Counted from the first letter of the stretch, positions 1-7,330 are shown. The stretch is 9,257 bases of DNA from Hyphomicrobiales bacterium (GCA_015494185.1 WGBT01000246.1:1-9257), one strand, 5' to 3'. Translations and numbers: made by a program. The notes: a model not told the origin generated them from the sequence alone.

Positions 1-107
1 CTCTTTGGGTGTGTTGGAAAGTAGGCAGGCAGATTGAGGGCGGGAAGTTCTCTTTAACTTTAAACAAGCGCCTTTTATAAGATATTGAAATATTAAAAAT
101 ATAACAG
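1..107. other. Spacer upstream of nuoD
   Basis: No gene is visible here. The three forward frames give only short peptides that do not resemble the C-terminus of NuoC, the usual upstream neighbour, so the nuoC-nuoD spacer is at least 107 bases long. The first half is G-rich (a ggca-ggca run near 23-31). The second half, from about 59, turns strongly AT-rich up to the start codon, unlike the coding DNA around it. The window begins inside this spacer. Confidence 0.7.
54..81 (+). promoter_or_regulatory. Possible sigma-70-type promoter before nuoD
   Basis: TTAACT at 54-59 (4 of 6 to TTGACA) and TATAAG at 76-81 (5 of 6 to TATAAT) are separated by 16 bases. Transcription would start near 88, leaving a leader of about 20 bases before the nuoD ATG. 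AT-rich DNA gives such matches by chance, and no upstream gene is seen to compare with, so this is only a candidate internal promoter. Confidence 0.25.
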
Positions 108-1298
108 ATGTCAGAAAAAGACCTTCGTAATTTTACCATCAATTTCGGGCCGCAACATCCGGCCGCGCATGGGGTGTTGCGTCTGGTGCTTGAGCTTGAT
201 GGTGAAGTGGTGGAGCGCGTCGATCCGCATATCGGCCTGTTGCATCGCGGCACGGAAAAGCTGATCGAGCACAAGACCTATCAACAGGCGATTCCCTATT
301 TCGACCGGCTCGATTATGTGGCGCCAATGAATCAGGAGCACGCCTTTTGTCTTGCCGTTGAAAAGCTTTTGGGGCTTGAGGTGCCGCGCCGTGGCCAGTT
401 GATCCGGGTGCTTTATTCTGAGATCGGCCGGATTTTGTCACATCTTCTCAACATAACGACACAGGCGATGGATGTCGGTGCTCTGACGCCGCCGTTATGG
501 GGCTTTGAAGAGCGCGAGAAATTGATGGTGTTCTATGAACGGGCTTCAGGGTCGCGGATGCATGCGGCCTATTTCCGTGTCGGAGGGGTGCATCAGGATC
601 TGCCCGATCAGCTGATTGAAGACATTTATGCCTGGTGCGATCCTTTTTTACAGGTCTGTGACGATCTTGAAGGGCTTTTGACCAACAACCGTATCTTTAA
701 ACAGCGCAATGTCGATATCGGGGTGGTGTCGCTGGACGACTGTTGGGCCTGGGGCTTTTCCGGGGTGATGGTGCGCGGTTCGGGGGCGCCTTGGGATCTG
801 CGCAAAGCCCAACCTTATGAGTGCTATGAGGAGTTGGAATTTGATATTCCCGTTGGCAAGCATGGGGATTGTTATGACCGTTATTTGATCCGCATGGAGG
901 AGATGCGCCAATCGGTGCGGATCATGAAGCAGTGTTGTGATCTTTTGATGAGTGAGAGCGGGCGGGGGCCAGTTGCGGCGGTCAATCACAAAGTCGTGCC
1001 TCCCAAACGCCGTGAGATGAAACGCTCCATGGAAGCGCTCATTCATCACTTCAAGCTTTATACGGAAGGTTTTAAAGTGCCCGCCGGTGAGGTCTATGCC
1101 GCTGTGGAGGCGCCCAAAGGTGAGTTTGGGGTTTATCTGGTGGCGGATGGCTCCAACAAGCCTTATCGCTGTAAGATTCGCGCCCCGGGCTATGCCCATC
1201 TGCAAGCGATGGATTTCATGAACCGGGGGCACATGTTGGCGGATGTCTCGGCAATCTTGGGCTCACTCGATATCGTGTTCGGTGAGGTCGACCGGTGA
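108..1298 (+). CDS. nuoD: NADH-quinone oxidoreductase subunit D (49 kDa type)
   Basis: NuoD is the 49 kDa-type subunit of complex I. With NuoB it forms the quinone-reduction site at the junction of the peripheral and membrane arms, on the cytoplasmic side. The 396-residue length is normal for an alphaproteobacterial stand-alone NuoD (no NuoC fusion). The N-terminal GPQHPAAHG loop (14-22) and DRLDY (66-70) are present. By alignment with the bovine 49 kDa subunit (His59/Tyr108, 49 residues apart), H21 and Y70 are the quinone-contacting pair. The fold derives from the large subunit of [NiFe] hydrogenases, but the nickel-binding cysteines are absent, as expected. The ATG at 108 gives the usual MSEKDLRNFTINFGPQHP-type start. 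The 24 bases before it are almost entirely A/T with no clear Shine-Dalgarno sequence, so initiation probably relies on an unstructured AU-rich leader. The stop codon overlaps the next gene's GTG. Confidence 0.98.
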   Translation: MSEKDLRNFTINFGPQHPAAHGVLRLVLELDGEVVERVDPHIGLLHRGTEKLIEHKTYQQAIPYFDRLDYVAPMNQEHAFCLAVEKLLGLEVPRRGQLIRVLYSEIGRILSHLLNITTQAMDVGALTPPLWGFEEREKLMVFYERASGSRMHAAYFRVGGVHQDLPDQLIEDIYAWCDPFLQVCDDLEGLLTNNRIFKQRNVDIGVVSLDDCWAWGFSGVMVRGSGAPWDLRKAQPYECYEELEFDIPVGKHGDCYDRYLIRMEEMRQSVRIMKQCCDLLMSESGRGPVAAVNHKVVPPKRREMKRSMEALIHHFKLYTEGFKVPAGEVYAAVEAPKGEFGVYLVADGSNKPYRCKIRAPGYAHLQAMDFMNRGHMLADVSAILGSLDIVFGEVDR

Positions 1299-1705
1299 AG
1301 CTGAAAGCGCTGTTTCATGAAGATGATGGTTTTCGCACCTTTCTCAAGGCAGGGCTGGCGCTTTTGGTGGTCGGTGCGGTTTTTGCCGCCTGGAAATCCT
1401 GGCGTGTCGAGGCGCCGCTTCGGGTATTTGGCGAATTTATTGCCACGATTTTGGTTTGGTTGGTGCCGGCGGTTTTGATTGCCTGGGCTGTGGCACAGAT
1501 CAAGCGCTGGGTTGATCGCAAATGGGGAGAATGGGCCGCCCTTGTTTGCGCGGCGCTGGCGAGTGTTGTTTTGGTCGTGCCCGTTTTGGTGGCACGTATT
1601 TATGCGCCAGTGCCCGCCTGGATGGCCGAGAAAGAAAAAATCGTCATGGAGGCAGCCAGAAAATTGCAGCTGGAAAATTATCTCGTTTGGGATCTGAAAT
1701 GGTAG
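1295..1705 (+). CDS. Unidentified small membrane protein in the nuo operon
   Basis: I do not recognise a named family. The 136-residue protein starts with GTG in a GTGA overlap with the nuoD stop, which argues for translational coupling. No other start is plausible, since the next Met is residue 110. Three hydrophobic segments are visible: about 18-36, 46-67 and 79-101. The loop between helices 2 and 3 is strongly basic (KRWVDRK, 70-76), suggesting N-in/C-out topology (inference). The tail (about 109-136) is a charged, probably amphipathic helix ending in aromatic residues (NYLVWDLKW). There are no cofactor-binding motifs and only one Cys (85). Unidentified reading frames between nuo genes are known in alphaproteobacteria, for example in the Rhodobacter capsulatus nuo operon, so an assembly or accessory role for complex I is possible but unproven. 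Codon use looks like that of its neighbours, and it is probably a real gene. Confidence 0.8.
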   Translation: MKLKALFHEDDGFRTFLKAGLALLVVGAVFAAWKSWRVEAPLRVFGEFIATILVWLVPAVLIAWAVAQIKRWVDRKWGEWAALVCAALASVVLVVPVLVARIYAPVPAWMAEKEKIVMEAARKLQLENYLVWDLKW

Positions 1706-1816
1706 TTTTTAGATCATTCATTTCGGAGGGTAGAGCAATATATCATCTCCGTCATAATGGGATGAGTGGGGGAGCGTGGGAAGCGCAATCAAGTTTTGGA
1801 GAATGGATGGCGTTTT

Positions 1817-1928
1817 TAGAGCACAAGGCCTTCGAGTAGGAACCGGCTTTCGGATGAATTATGTAATAAAAACAAGGGTCTAGAGCAAAAAACGATTCAA
1901 CGATTCCATGTGATCGGATTTTGCTCTA
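1817..1928. repeat. Mosaic intergenic repeat, copy A (two modules)
   Basis: Module 1 (1817-1886) begins TAGAGC, contains GGAACCGG and AAAACAAG, and ends at the next AGAGC. It aligns along its whole length, with a few indels, to 7819-7889 in the nuoI-nuoJ spacer. Module 2 (1881-1928) shares its TAGAGC with the end of module 1 and closes with GCTCTA, so the composite has inverted ends TAGAGC/GCTCTA. The end sequences and the GGAACCGG core resemble, from memory, the short mosaic repeats (RIME-like) of Rhizobiales intergenic regions. Membership of that exact family is not established here. Confidence 0.75.
1881..1928. repeat. Perfect 10-bp inverted repeat (hairpin) upstream of nuoE
   Basis: TAGAGCAAAA (1881-1890) and its exact reverse complement TTTTGCTCTA (1919-1928) enclose 28 bases. 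A smaller CGAT/ATCG pair lies inside (1901-1904 and 1913-1916). In RNA this would form a stem-loop ending 46 bases before the nuoE start. The 3' arm begins rather than ends with T residues, so it does not look like a standard intrinsic terminator. A role in mRNA processing or stability is possible. Confidence 0.75.
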
Positions 1929-1960
1929 AAGGAAGCAAACGAAAGATCATCGGCTGCTGC

Positions 1961-1967
1961 AGGAGAG
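1961..1967 (+). promoter_or_regulatory. Ribosome binding site of nuoE
   Basis: AGGAGAG lies 7 bases before the ATG at 1975. It is the clearest Shine-Dalgarno sequence in the window and fixes the nuoE start. Its strength fits a gene that must initiate independently after a long spacer. Confidence 0.75.
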
Positions 1968-1974
1968 AAATTGC

Positions 1975-2592
1975 ATGTCGGTCCGCAGACTGGATAAAAA
2001 CCAGCCCGAAAGTTTTCAGTTCACGCCGGAAACCGAGGCGTGGACGGTGGAACTTTTAAAGAAATATCCTGACGACAAAAAGGCAAGTGCCGTCATTCCC
2101 TTGCTGTGGCGGGTGCAGGAAGATTGTGGGGGCTGGCTGCCGGAGCCGGCGTTGCGGGCGGTGGCCAAGCGGCTGGAGATGGCGCAAATCAGGGTGCTCG
2201 AAGTGGCGACCTTTTATACCATGTTCAACCTGTCCCCAGTGGGTAAATATTATGTCCAGCTTTGCGGCACCACCCCTTGCATGTTACGCGGGGCAGAGGA
2301 TTTGGCCGCGGTTTGCAAAGAGGTGATCGGTCCGCAAAACACAGTCACCGAAGATGGGCTGTTTTCCTGGGTGGAGGTGGAATGTCTTGGTGCCTGCGCC
2401 AATGCCCCGATGGTCCAGATCAACAAATATTATTATGAAGATTTGACGGTGGAAAGCTTTCGGAAATTGCTGCAAGACCTGAAAGACGGCAAGGAAATCA
2501 CACCGGGGCCACAAAATGGCCGTCAGGGGTCATGCCCGGAAGGAGGGCCTACGACGCTGCATGCCTATTGCAAACCCGGGGGGGCGGCCTGA
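1975..2592 (+). CDS. nuoE: NADH-quinone oxidoreductase subunit E (24 kDa type)
   Basis: NuoE is the thioredoxin-fold subunit of the NADH-dehydrogenase module. It carries the [2Fe-2S] cluster N1a beside the FMN of NuoF. The four cluster ligands are visible as C97 and C102 (CGTTPC) and C137 and C141 (CLGAC). The N-terminal helical part (about 17-88) includes the conserved YPDDKKASAVIPLLW and EVATFYTMF stretches. At 205 residues it is of alphaproteobacterial length, longer than the E. coli protein because of a C-terminal tail. That tail (about 175-205) ends in a CPEGG...AYC segment whose two extra cysteines are not cluster ligands. The stop overlaps the nuoF start by one base (TGATG), so the two partner subunits are translationally coupled. 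Confidence 0.97.
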   Translation: MSVRRLDKNQPESFQFTPETEAWTVELLKKYPDDKKASAVIPLLWRVQEDCGGWLPEPALRAVAKRLEMAQIRVLEVATFYTMFNLSPVGKYYVQLCGTTPCMLRGAEDLAAVCKEVIGPQNTVTEDGLFSWVEVECLGACANAPMVQINKYYYEDLTVESFRKLLQDLKDGKEITPGPQNGRQGSCPEGGPTTLHAYCKPGGAA

Positions 2593-3923
2593 TGCTGAAA
2601 GACGAAGACCGGATTTTCAAAAATCTCTATGGGTTTCAGGACTGGGGCCTTAAGGGGGCTGTGGCGCGCGGCGCCTGGGATGGCACCAAAAAACTGATGG
2701 AACACGGCCCGGACTGGATCATCGATCAGGTCAAGGAAAGCGGTTTGCGCGGCCGGGGAGGGGCGGGTTTTCCAACCGGGTTGAAATGGTCCTTCATGCC
2801 CAAAGAAAGCGATGGACGGCCCCATTATCTGGTCATCAATGCCGATGAATCGGAACCGGGCACCTGCAAGGACCGGGAAATCATGCGCCATGATCCGCAT
2901 CTTTTGATCGAAGGGGCGCTGTTGGCCGCTTATGCGATGCGGGCGCACACCGCCTATATCTATATCCGGGGCGAGTTCATTTTTGAGCGCGAGCAATTGC
3001 AGCGGGCGATTGATCAGGCTTATGAGGCGAAGCTGATCGGGCCGGGCAATATCCATGGCTGGGATTTCGACCTTTATCTGCATCATGGGGCTGGGGCCTA
3101 TATTTGTGGCGAGGAAACCGCGCTGTTGGAAAGTCTTGAAGGCCGCAAGGGCCAGCCGCGTCTGAAGCCGCCGTTTCCTGCCAATGTCGGGCTTTATGGG
3201 GCGCCGACCACCGTCAACAATGTCGAAAGCATTGCGGTCGTGCCGGATATTTTACGGAGGGGCGCGGCCTGGTTTGCCGGGCTTGGGCGGCCGAACAACA
3301 CGGGGACCAAGCTGTTTTCGATTTCGGGCCATGTTGAAAGGCCATGCAACGTCGAAGAGGAGATGGGCATTCCGTTCCGGGAACTGGTGGAAAAACATTG
3401 TGGCGGCATCCGTGGGGGGTGGGACAATCTGCAGGCAATCATTCCCGGCGGTTCTTCGGTTCCCTGTCTGCCGGCCTCTGTCTGCGCCGATTTGCCGATG
3501 GATTTCGATACGCTGGTCAAGCATAAATCGGGGTTGGGCACGGCAGCGGTGATCGTGATGGACAAGTCAACCGACATGATCCGAGCGATTGCCCGGCTGG
3601 CCTATTTTTACAAACACGAAAGCTGCGGGCAATGCACACCATGCCGGGAAGGAACCGGCTGGATGTGGCGGGTGCTGACCCGGATGGCCGAAGGCCGCGC
3701 GGAAAAACGGGAAATCGACATGTTGCTCGATGTCAGCAAACAGGTCGAGGGGCACACGATCTGCGCTTTGGGCGATGCGGCGGCCTGGCCGATCCAAGGT
3801 CTCATCCGGCATTTTCGTCATGTTATCGAGGCGCGGATTGACGAATATACTGCGCGGGCCGATAAGGAAGGGGCGGTCAGTTCCAAGATGGCCGAAAAGG
3901 CGATGGAGGCGGCGGCTCAGTAA
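2592..3923 (+). CDS. nuoF: NADH-quinone oxidoreductase subunit F (51 kDa type)
   Basis: NuoF binds NADH and FMN and carries the [4Fe-4S] cluster N3. It is the electron entry point of complex I, in the cytoplasm. From the ATG at 2592 the protein has 443 residues, the usual size. The glycine-rich GRGGAGFPTGLKW (54-66) and NADESEPGTCKDR (83-95) form the nucleotide/flavin site, and GEET is at 173-176. The N3 ligands are C345, C348 and C351 (SCGQCTPCREG) and C391 (TICALGD). An in-frame upstream ATG at 2532 would add 20 residues read from within nuoE. I prefer 2592 because it gives the normal family N-terminus (MLKDEDRIF) and the typical TGATG junction with nuoE. A G-run at 2578-2584 may serve as a weak ribosome binding site. 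Confidence 0.98.
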   Translation: MLKDEDRIFKNLYGFQDWGLKGAVARGAWDGTKKLMEHGPDWIIDQVKESGLRGRGGAGFPTGLKWSFMPKESDGRPHYLVINADESEPGTCKDREIMRHDPHLLIEGALLAAYAMRAHTAYIYIRGEFIFEREQLQRAIDQAYEAKLIGPGNIHGWDFDLYLHHGAGAYICGEETALLESLEGRKGQPRLKPPFPANVGLYGAPTTVNNVESIAVVPDILRRGAAWFAGLGRPNNTGTKLFSISGHVERPCNVEEEMGIPFRELVEKHCGGIRGGWDNLQAIIPGGSSVPCLPASVCADLPMDFDTLVKHKSGLGTAAVIVMDKSTDMIRAIARLAYFYKHESCGQCTPCREGTGWMWRVLTRMAEGRAEKREIDMLLDVSKQVEGHTICALGDAAAWPIQGLIRHFRHVIEARIDEYTARADKEGAVSSKMAEKAMEAAAQ

Positions 3924-4128
3924 CAATAAACATAAAACAATAAAGGCACCGCGAAAGGGGGCAGGCGGTTTTGTCTGGTGGCGGTTCGAATGCTCTGACT
4001 GGTTAGTTGGTGAAGAGCTAAAAGGGTGAGCTGGGCCTTTGTAAAACCGTCGGGCACACTGTAGAGGCGGGCACACCGTAGAACTGACGGATAAAGATAC
4101 GGATCAAAACGAAACAAAGGGCGGATGG
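3924..4128. other. Spacer between nuoF and nuoG
   Basis: These 205 bases contain no supported gene. They begin with an A-rich stretch (about 3922-3945), contain two GGCGGTT words near 3964 and 3979, and hold the tandem 15-mer listed separately. No stem followed by a T-run was found, so I see no intrinsic terminator. AAAGGG at 4117-4122 is a plausible ribosome binding site for nuoG. Confidence 0.65.
4051..4082. repeat. Tandem 15-bp direct repeat in the nuoF-nuoG spacer
   Basis: CGGGCACACTGTAGA (4051-4065) and CGGGCACACCGTAGA (4068-4082) differ at one base and have a 17-base period. A short inverted pair, CCGTC (4047-4051) and GACGG (4086-4090), frames them. The pattern could be a slippage duplication or two binding sites for a regulator; the sequence does not decide between them. 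Confidence 0.7.
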
Positions 4129-6252
4129 ATGCCGGAAATCATTATCGACGGCAAACAGATTGAAGTGGAAGATGGTCTAACGCTGATCCAGGCTTGCGAA
4201 GAGGCGGGCGTGGAAATCCCGCGTTTTTGTTATCATGAGCGGTTGTCGATCGCCGGCAATTGCCGGATGTGCCTGGTGGAAGTGGTGGGCATGCCCAAGC
4301 CGATGGCCTCTTGTGCGCTCGGGGTCAATGATTTGCGCAGGGGGCCCAATGGTGAGTTGCCGGAAATCAGGACCAACACCCCCACCGTCAAGAAGGCCCG
4401 GGAAGGGGTGATGGAGTTTTTACTGATCAACCATCCGTTGGATTGTCCGATTTGCGATCAGGGGGGCGAATGTGATCTGCAGGATCAGGCGATGGCCTTT
4501 GGGATCGATAGCAATCGTTACGCTGAAAACAAGCGCGCGGTTGAAGACAAGCATATCGGCCCGCTGATCAAAACCATCATGACCCGGTGTATTCATTGCA
4601 CCCGTTGTGTCCGCTTCATGACGGAAATCGCCGGCGTTGAGGAGCTCGGCCTGATCGGCCGGGGGGAAAATGCGGAGATCACCACCTATCTTGAACGGGG
4701 GATCACCTCGGAACTGTCGGGCAATGTCATCGATCTGTGTCCGGTCGGGGCGCTGACCTCGAAACCTTTTGCCTTCACCGCACGCCCGTGGGAGCTGCGC
4801 AAGACGGAAACCATCGACGTTATGGATGCGCTGGGCTCGAATATCCGTGTCGATGCCCGTGGCACGGAAGTGATGCGGATTTTACCACGCAACAATGATG
4901 CGATTAACGAAGAATGGATTTCCGATAAATCGCGTTTTATCTGGGATGGGCTGAAAACCCAACGTCTCGACCGACCTTATCTGCGTGACGAAAACGGTAA
5001 ATTCCGTCCGGCCAGCTGGGATGAGGCCCTAGCTGTTGTGGCCAAACGTCTGCGCGATACCCAAGCCGATAAAATCGCCGCCATTTCCGGAGACTTATGC
5101 GCCGCCGAAGAAGTCTATGCCCTGAAAATGTTGCTCGATCGGTTGGGGATCAAAAACCGGGATTGCCGCAGTGATGGCACCAAGCTTTCCGATCAATATG
5201 GCCGGGCCGGTTATTTGTTCAATTCCACCATCGAGGGTATCGAACAGGCCGATGCGCTTCTTCTGATCGGGTGTAATCCACGTCATGAAGCGGCGGTGAT
5301 GAATGCCCGGATCCGCCAGGTCTGGCGGCACAGCGATCTGCAAATTGGGCTGATCGGCGAACCGGTCGATCTCACCTATGATTATCACTATCTGGGGGCA
5401 GGCCCTGAAACTCTTGAGGAGGTTGCAAAGGGTGCCAATCCCTTTGCCGATATTTTGCGCCGTGCCAGCCATCCGATGGTGATTGTGGGACAAGGCGCGC
5501 TCACCCGAGCTGATGGGGCGGCGGTTTGGTCGGCTGTGGCCCGGTTGGCGGCGGAACTGGGGATTATTCGCCCGGACTGGAACGGTTTCAATGTCCTGCA
5601 TACCGCGGCGGGGCGGGTTGGCGCTCTTGATCTGGGCTTCTTGCCGGTTGAAGGGGGGCTCGACCGCGATGGCATCTTGGCCGCGGCGGAAACGGGTGAG
5701 GTGGAAGTCGTTTATCTACTTGGCGCCGATGAATTCGACCCCGCGCCTCTGGCCAAGGCGTTTGTGATCTATCAGGGGACCCATGGCGATGTGGGGGCGC
5801 AGCATGCCGATGTGATCCTGCCGGGTGCGGCCTATACCGAGAAAAACGGTACCTATGTGAATACCGAAGGGCGCGTGCAATTTGCCAACCGGGCGGCCTT
5901 TGCACCGGGACAGGCGCGGGAAGACTGGGCGATCATTCGCGCCCTTTCCGGGGTGATGGAACAGCCCCTGCCATTCGACAATGAGACCGCCTTGCGGGCG
6001 GCCATGATCACCGCCTTTCCTCATCTTGGCCAGCAAGACGAGATTGCGCCAAGTGAGGCAACGGGGCTGACAGCGCTTGCCAAGGCCGGGGGAAGGCTGG
6101 ACAAAGCCCCCTTCAAACAGGCTCATCCGGATTTTTATTTGACCAATCCGATTGCGCGGGCCTCGCGGGTCATGGCGCAAATGAGCGCCTTGAAACAAGA
6201 AGAGTTGAAACGGGAAAACAACGATAAAGAGGCAACAGGCACCGATGGTTGA
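4129..6252 (+). CDS. nuoG: NADH-quinone oxidoreductase subunit G (75 kDa type)
   Basis: NuoG is the largest peripheral-arm subunit and passes electrons from N3 towards NuoI. The 707 residues show an N-terminal 2Fe-2S ferredoxin domain with N1b ligands C34, C45, C48 and C62. The N5 site follows with H102, C106, C109 and C115 (NHPLDCPICDQGGEC), then N4 with C154, C157, C160 and C204. The rest (about 220-690) is a molybdopterin-oxidoreductase-like domain that is not catalytic in complex I. The region after N4 has no CxxCxxxC motif, so the N7 cluster of the E. coli and Thermus enzymes is absent, as in mitochondria and most alphaproteobacteria. The ATG at 4129 gives the standard MPEIIIDG start. 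A second ATG at 4125 is out of frame. The last 20 or so residues are a charged tail, and the gene overlaps nuoH by 8 bases. Confidence 0.98.
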   Translation: MPEIIIDGKQIEVEDGLTLIQACEEAGVEIPRFCYHERLSIAGNCRMCLVEVVGMPKPMASCALGVNDLRRGPNGELPEIRTNTPTVKKAREGVMEFLLINHPLDCPICDQGGECDLQDQAMAFGIDSNRYAENKRAVEDKHIGPLIKTIMTRCIHCTRCVRFMTEIAGVEELGLIGRGENAEITTYLERGITSELSGNVIDLCPVGALTSKPFAFTARPWELRKTETIDVMDALGSNIRVDARGTEVMRILPRNNDAINEEWISDKSRFIWDGLKTQRLDRPYLRDENGKFRPASWDEALAVVAKRLRDTQADKIAAISGDLCAAEEVYALKMLLDRLGIKNRDCRSDGTKLSDQYGRAGYLFNSTIEGIEQADALLLIGCNPRHEAAVMNARIRQVWRHSDLQIGLIGEPVDLTYDYHYLGAGPETLEEVAKGANPFADILRRASHPMVIVGQGALTRADGAAVWSAVARLAAELGIIRPDWNGFNVLHTAAGRVGALDLGFLPVEGGLDRDGILAAAETGEVEVVYLLGADEFDPAPLAKAFVIYQGTHGDVGAQHADVILPGAAYTEKNGTYVNTEGRVQFANRAAFAPGQAREDWAIIRALSGVMEQPLPFDNETALRAAMITAFPHLGQQDEIAPSEATGLTALAKAGGRLDKAPFKQAHPDFYLTNPIARASRVMAQMSALKQEELKRENNDKEATGTDG

Positions 6253-7330
6253 GTTTTTCTGGACATATCTATGGGGGCCGTTGTGGATCGTGATCCAGAG
6301 CCTTTTGTTGCTGGTGCCGTTGCTGATCGGCGTCGCTTACCTGATTTATGCGGACCGGAAAATCTGGGCTGCCGTCCAGTTGCGCCGCGGGCCCAATGTG
6401 GTCGGGCCTTGGGGGCTGTTGCAGTCCTTTGCGGACATGCTGAAATTCGTCTTCAAGGAAGTGGTGATCCCGTCTGGTTCGAACAAGATTTTGTTCTTGC
6501 TCGCCCCCCTGGTGACAACGGTGTTGGCATTGACCACCTGGGCCGTGATTCCCGTCGATTATGGGTGGGTGATCGCCAATATCAATGTCGGTATTTTGTT
6601 CGTTTTCGCAATTTCCTCGCTGGAGGTTTACGGAGTCATTATCGGCGGCTGGGCGTCGAACTCGAAATATCCGTTTTTGGCGGCCTTGCGTTCCGCCGCA
6701 CAGATGGTTTCCTATGAGGTTTCGATTGGCTTTGTCATCGTCACCGTGCTGCTGTGTGTGGGCTCGCTCAATCTCACCGAAGTGGTGCTGGCGCAACGCA
6801 GCGGCTTGGCGGATTGGCTGGGGATTCCCTGGGCGAGCTTCTTGAACTGGTTCTGGCTGCCCTTGTTGCCGATGTTTGTGGTATTTTTCATCTCGGCGCT
6901 GGCGGAAACCAACCGGCCACCCTTTGATCTGGCCGAAGCCGAATCCGAGCTCGTGGCCGGGCACATGGTGGAATATTCTTCGACCCCCTACATGTTGTTC
7001 ATGTTGGGGGAATATGTGGCGATCACCTTGATGTGTGCTTTGATGGCGATCCTGTTCATGGGGGGATGGTTGCCGCCGCTCGATATCTGGCCGCTCAATG
7101 CGGTGCCTGGCGTGATTTGGTTCATCGCCAAAGTCTGCCTCGGCTTTTTCATGTTTGCCATGGTCAAAGCCATGGTTCCGCGCTACAGATATGACCAGCT
7201 GATGCGGCTCGGCTGGAAAGTGTTTTTGCCGCTGTCGCTGTTCATGGTGATTGCGGTGGCTGGGGTGTTGCACTTTTTCAAACTGGGACCCGTGGCAAAA
7301 GCTGCGGCACAAGCTGCGGGGGTGAACTGA
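6245..7330 (+). CDS. nuoH: NADH-quinone oxidoreductase subunit H (ND1 type)
   Basis: NuoH is the ND1-like membrane subunit. It forms the lower part of the quinone channel and links the peripheral arm to the proton-moving membrane arm. The 361 residues contain about eight hydrophobic segments separated by conserved cytoplasmic loops. These are YADRKIWAAVQLRRGPN (35-51), the WASNSKYPFLAALRSAAQMVSYE stretch (136-158, with E158 matching E. coli E157) and AETNRPPFDLAE (220-231) running into the ESELVAGHMVEYSS loop. The C-terminus, after the last helix, is a short Ala-rich tail. The start lies inside the end of nuoG (8-base overlap), with AAAGAGG at 6226-6232 upstream. The stop shares one base with the nuoI start. 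All visible features are normal for a functional subunit. Confidence 0.98.
   Translation: MVEFFWTYLWGPLWIVIQSLLLLVPLLIGVAYLIYADRKIWAAVQLRRGPNVVGPWGLLQSFADMLKFVFKEVVIPSGSNKILFLLAPLVTTVLALTTWAVIPVDYGWVIANINVGILFVFAISSLEVYGVIIGGWASNSKYPFLAALRSAAQMVSYEVSIGFVIVTVLLCVGSLNLTEVVLAQRSGLADWLGIPWASFLNWFWLPLLPMFVVFFISALAETNRPPFDLAEAESELVAGHMVEYSSTPYMLFMLGEYVAITLMCALMAILFMGGWLPPLDIWPLNAVPGVIWFIAKVCLGFFMFAMVKAMVPRYRYDQLMRLGWKVFLPLSLFMVIAVAGVLHFFKLGPVAKAAAQAAGVN

Larger units (their letters stand above)
1706..1974. other. nuo spacer between the small membrane gene and nuoE
   Basis: These 269 bases hold no convincing gene. The first 110 bases contain only a weak 46-codon frame beginning at 1699. From 1817 to 1928 the spacer is a mosaic repeat ending in a perfect inverted repeat (listed separately). 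The last 45 bases lead into the nuoE ribosome binding site. Confidence 0.7.

Noticed and set aside
1..107. C-terminal end of nuoC
   Set aside because: The forward frames in this stretch are short and none resembles a NuoC C-terminus.
648..1232. 194-codon minus-strand frame within nuoD
   Set aside because: It is antisense to a well-conserved gene, with no recognisable motifs and no regulatory context.
1699..1839. 46-codon frame (MVVFRSF...HKAFE) starting at the end of the small membrane gene in an ATGGTAG overlap
   Set aside because: It is not recognisable, uses codons such as AGA, TCA and ATA that its neighbours avoid, and its last codons lie inside the mosaic repeat. It is most likely a chance frame or a decayed remnant.
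1919..1928. Intrinsic terminator at the inverted repeat before nuoE
   Set aside because: The stem is A/T-rich, and the 3' arm starts with T residues instead of being followed by a T-run, so it lacks the standard terminator form.
2532..2591. 20-residue N-terminal extension of NuoF from an upstream in-frame ATG
   Set aside because: It would be read from within nuoE and is absent from normal NuoF. The ATG at 2592 gives the standard N-terminus and a TGATG junction.
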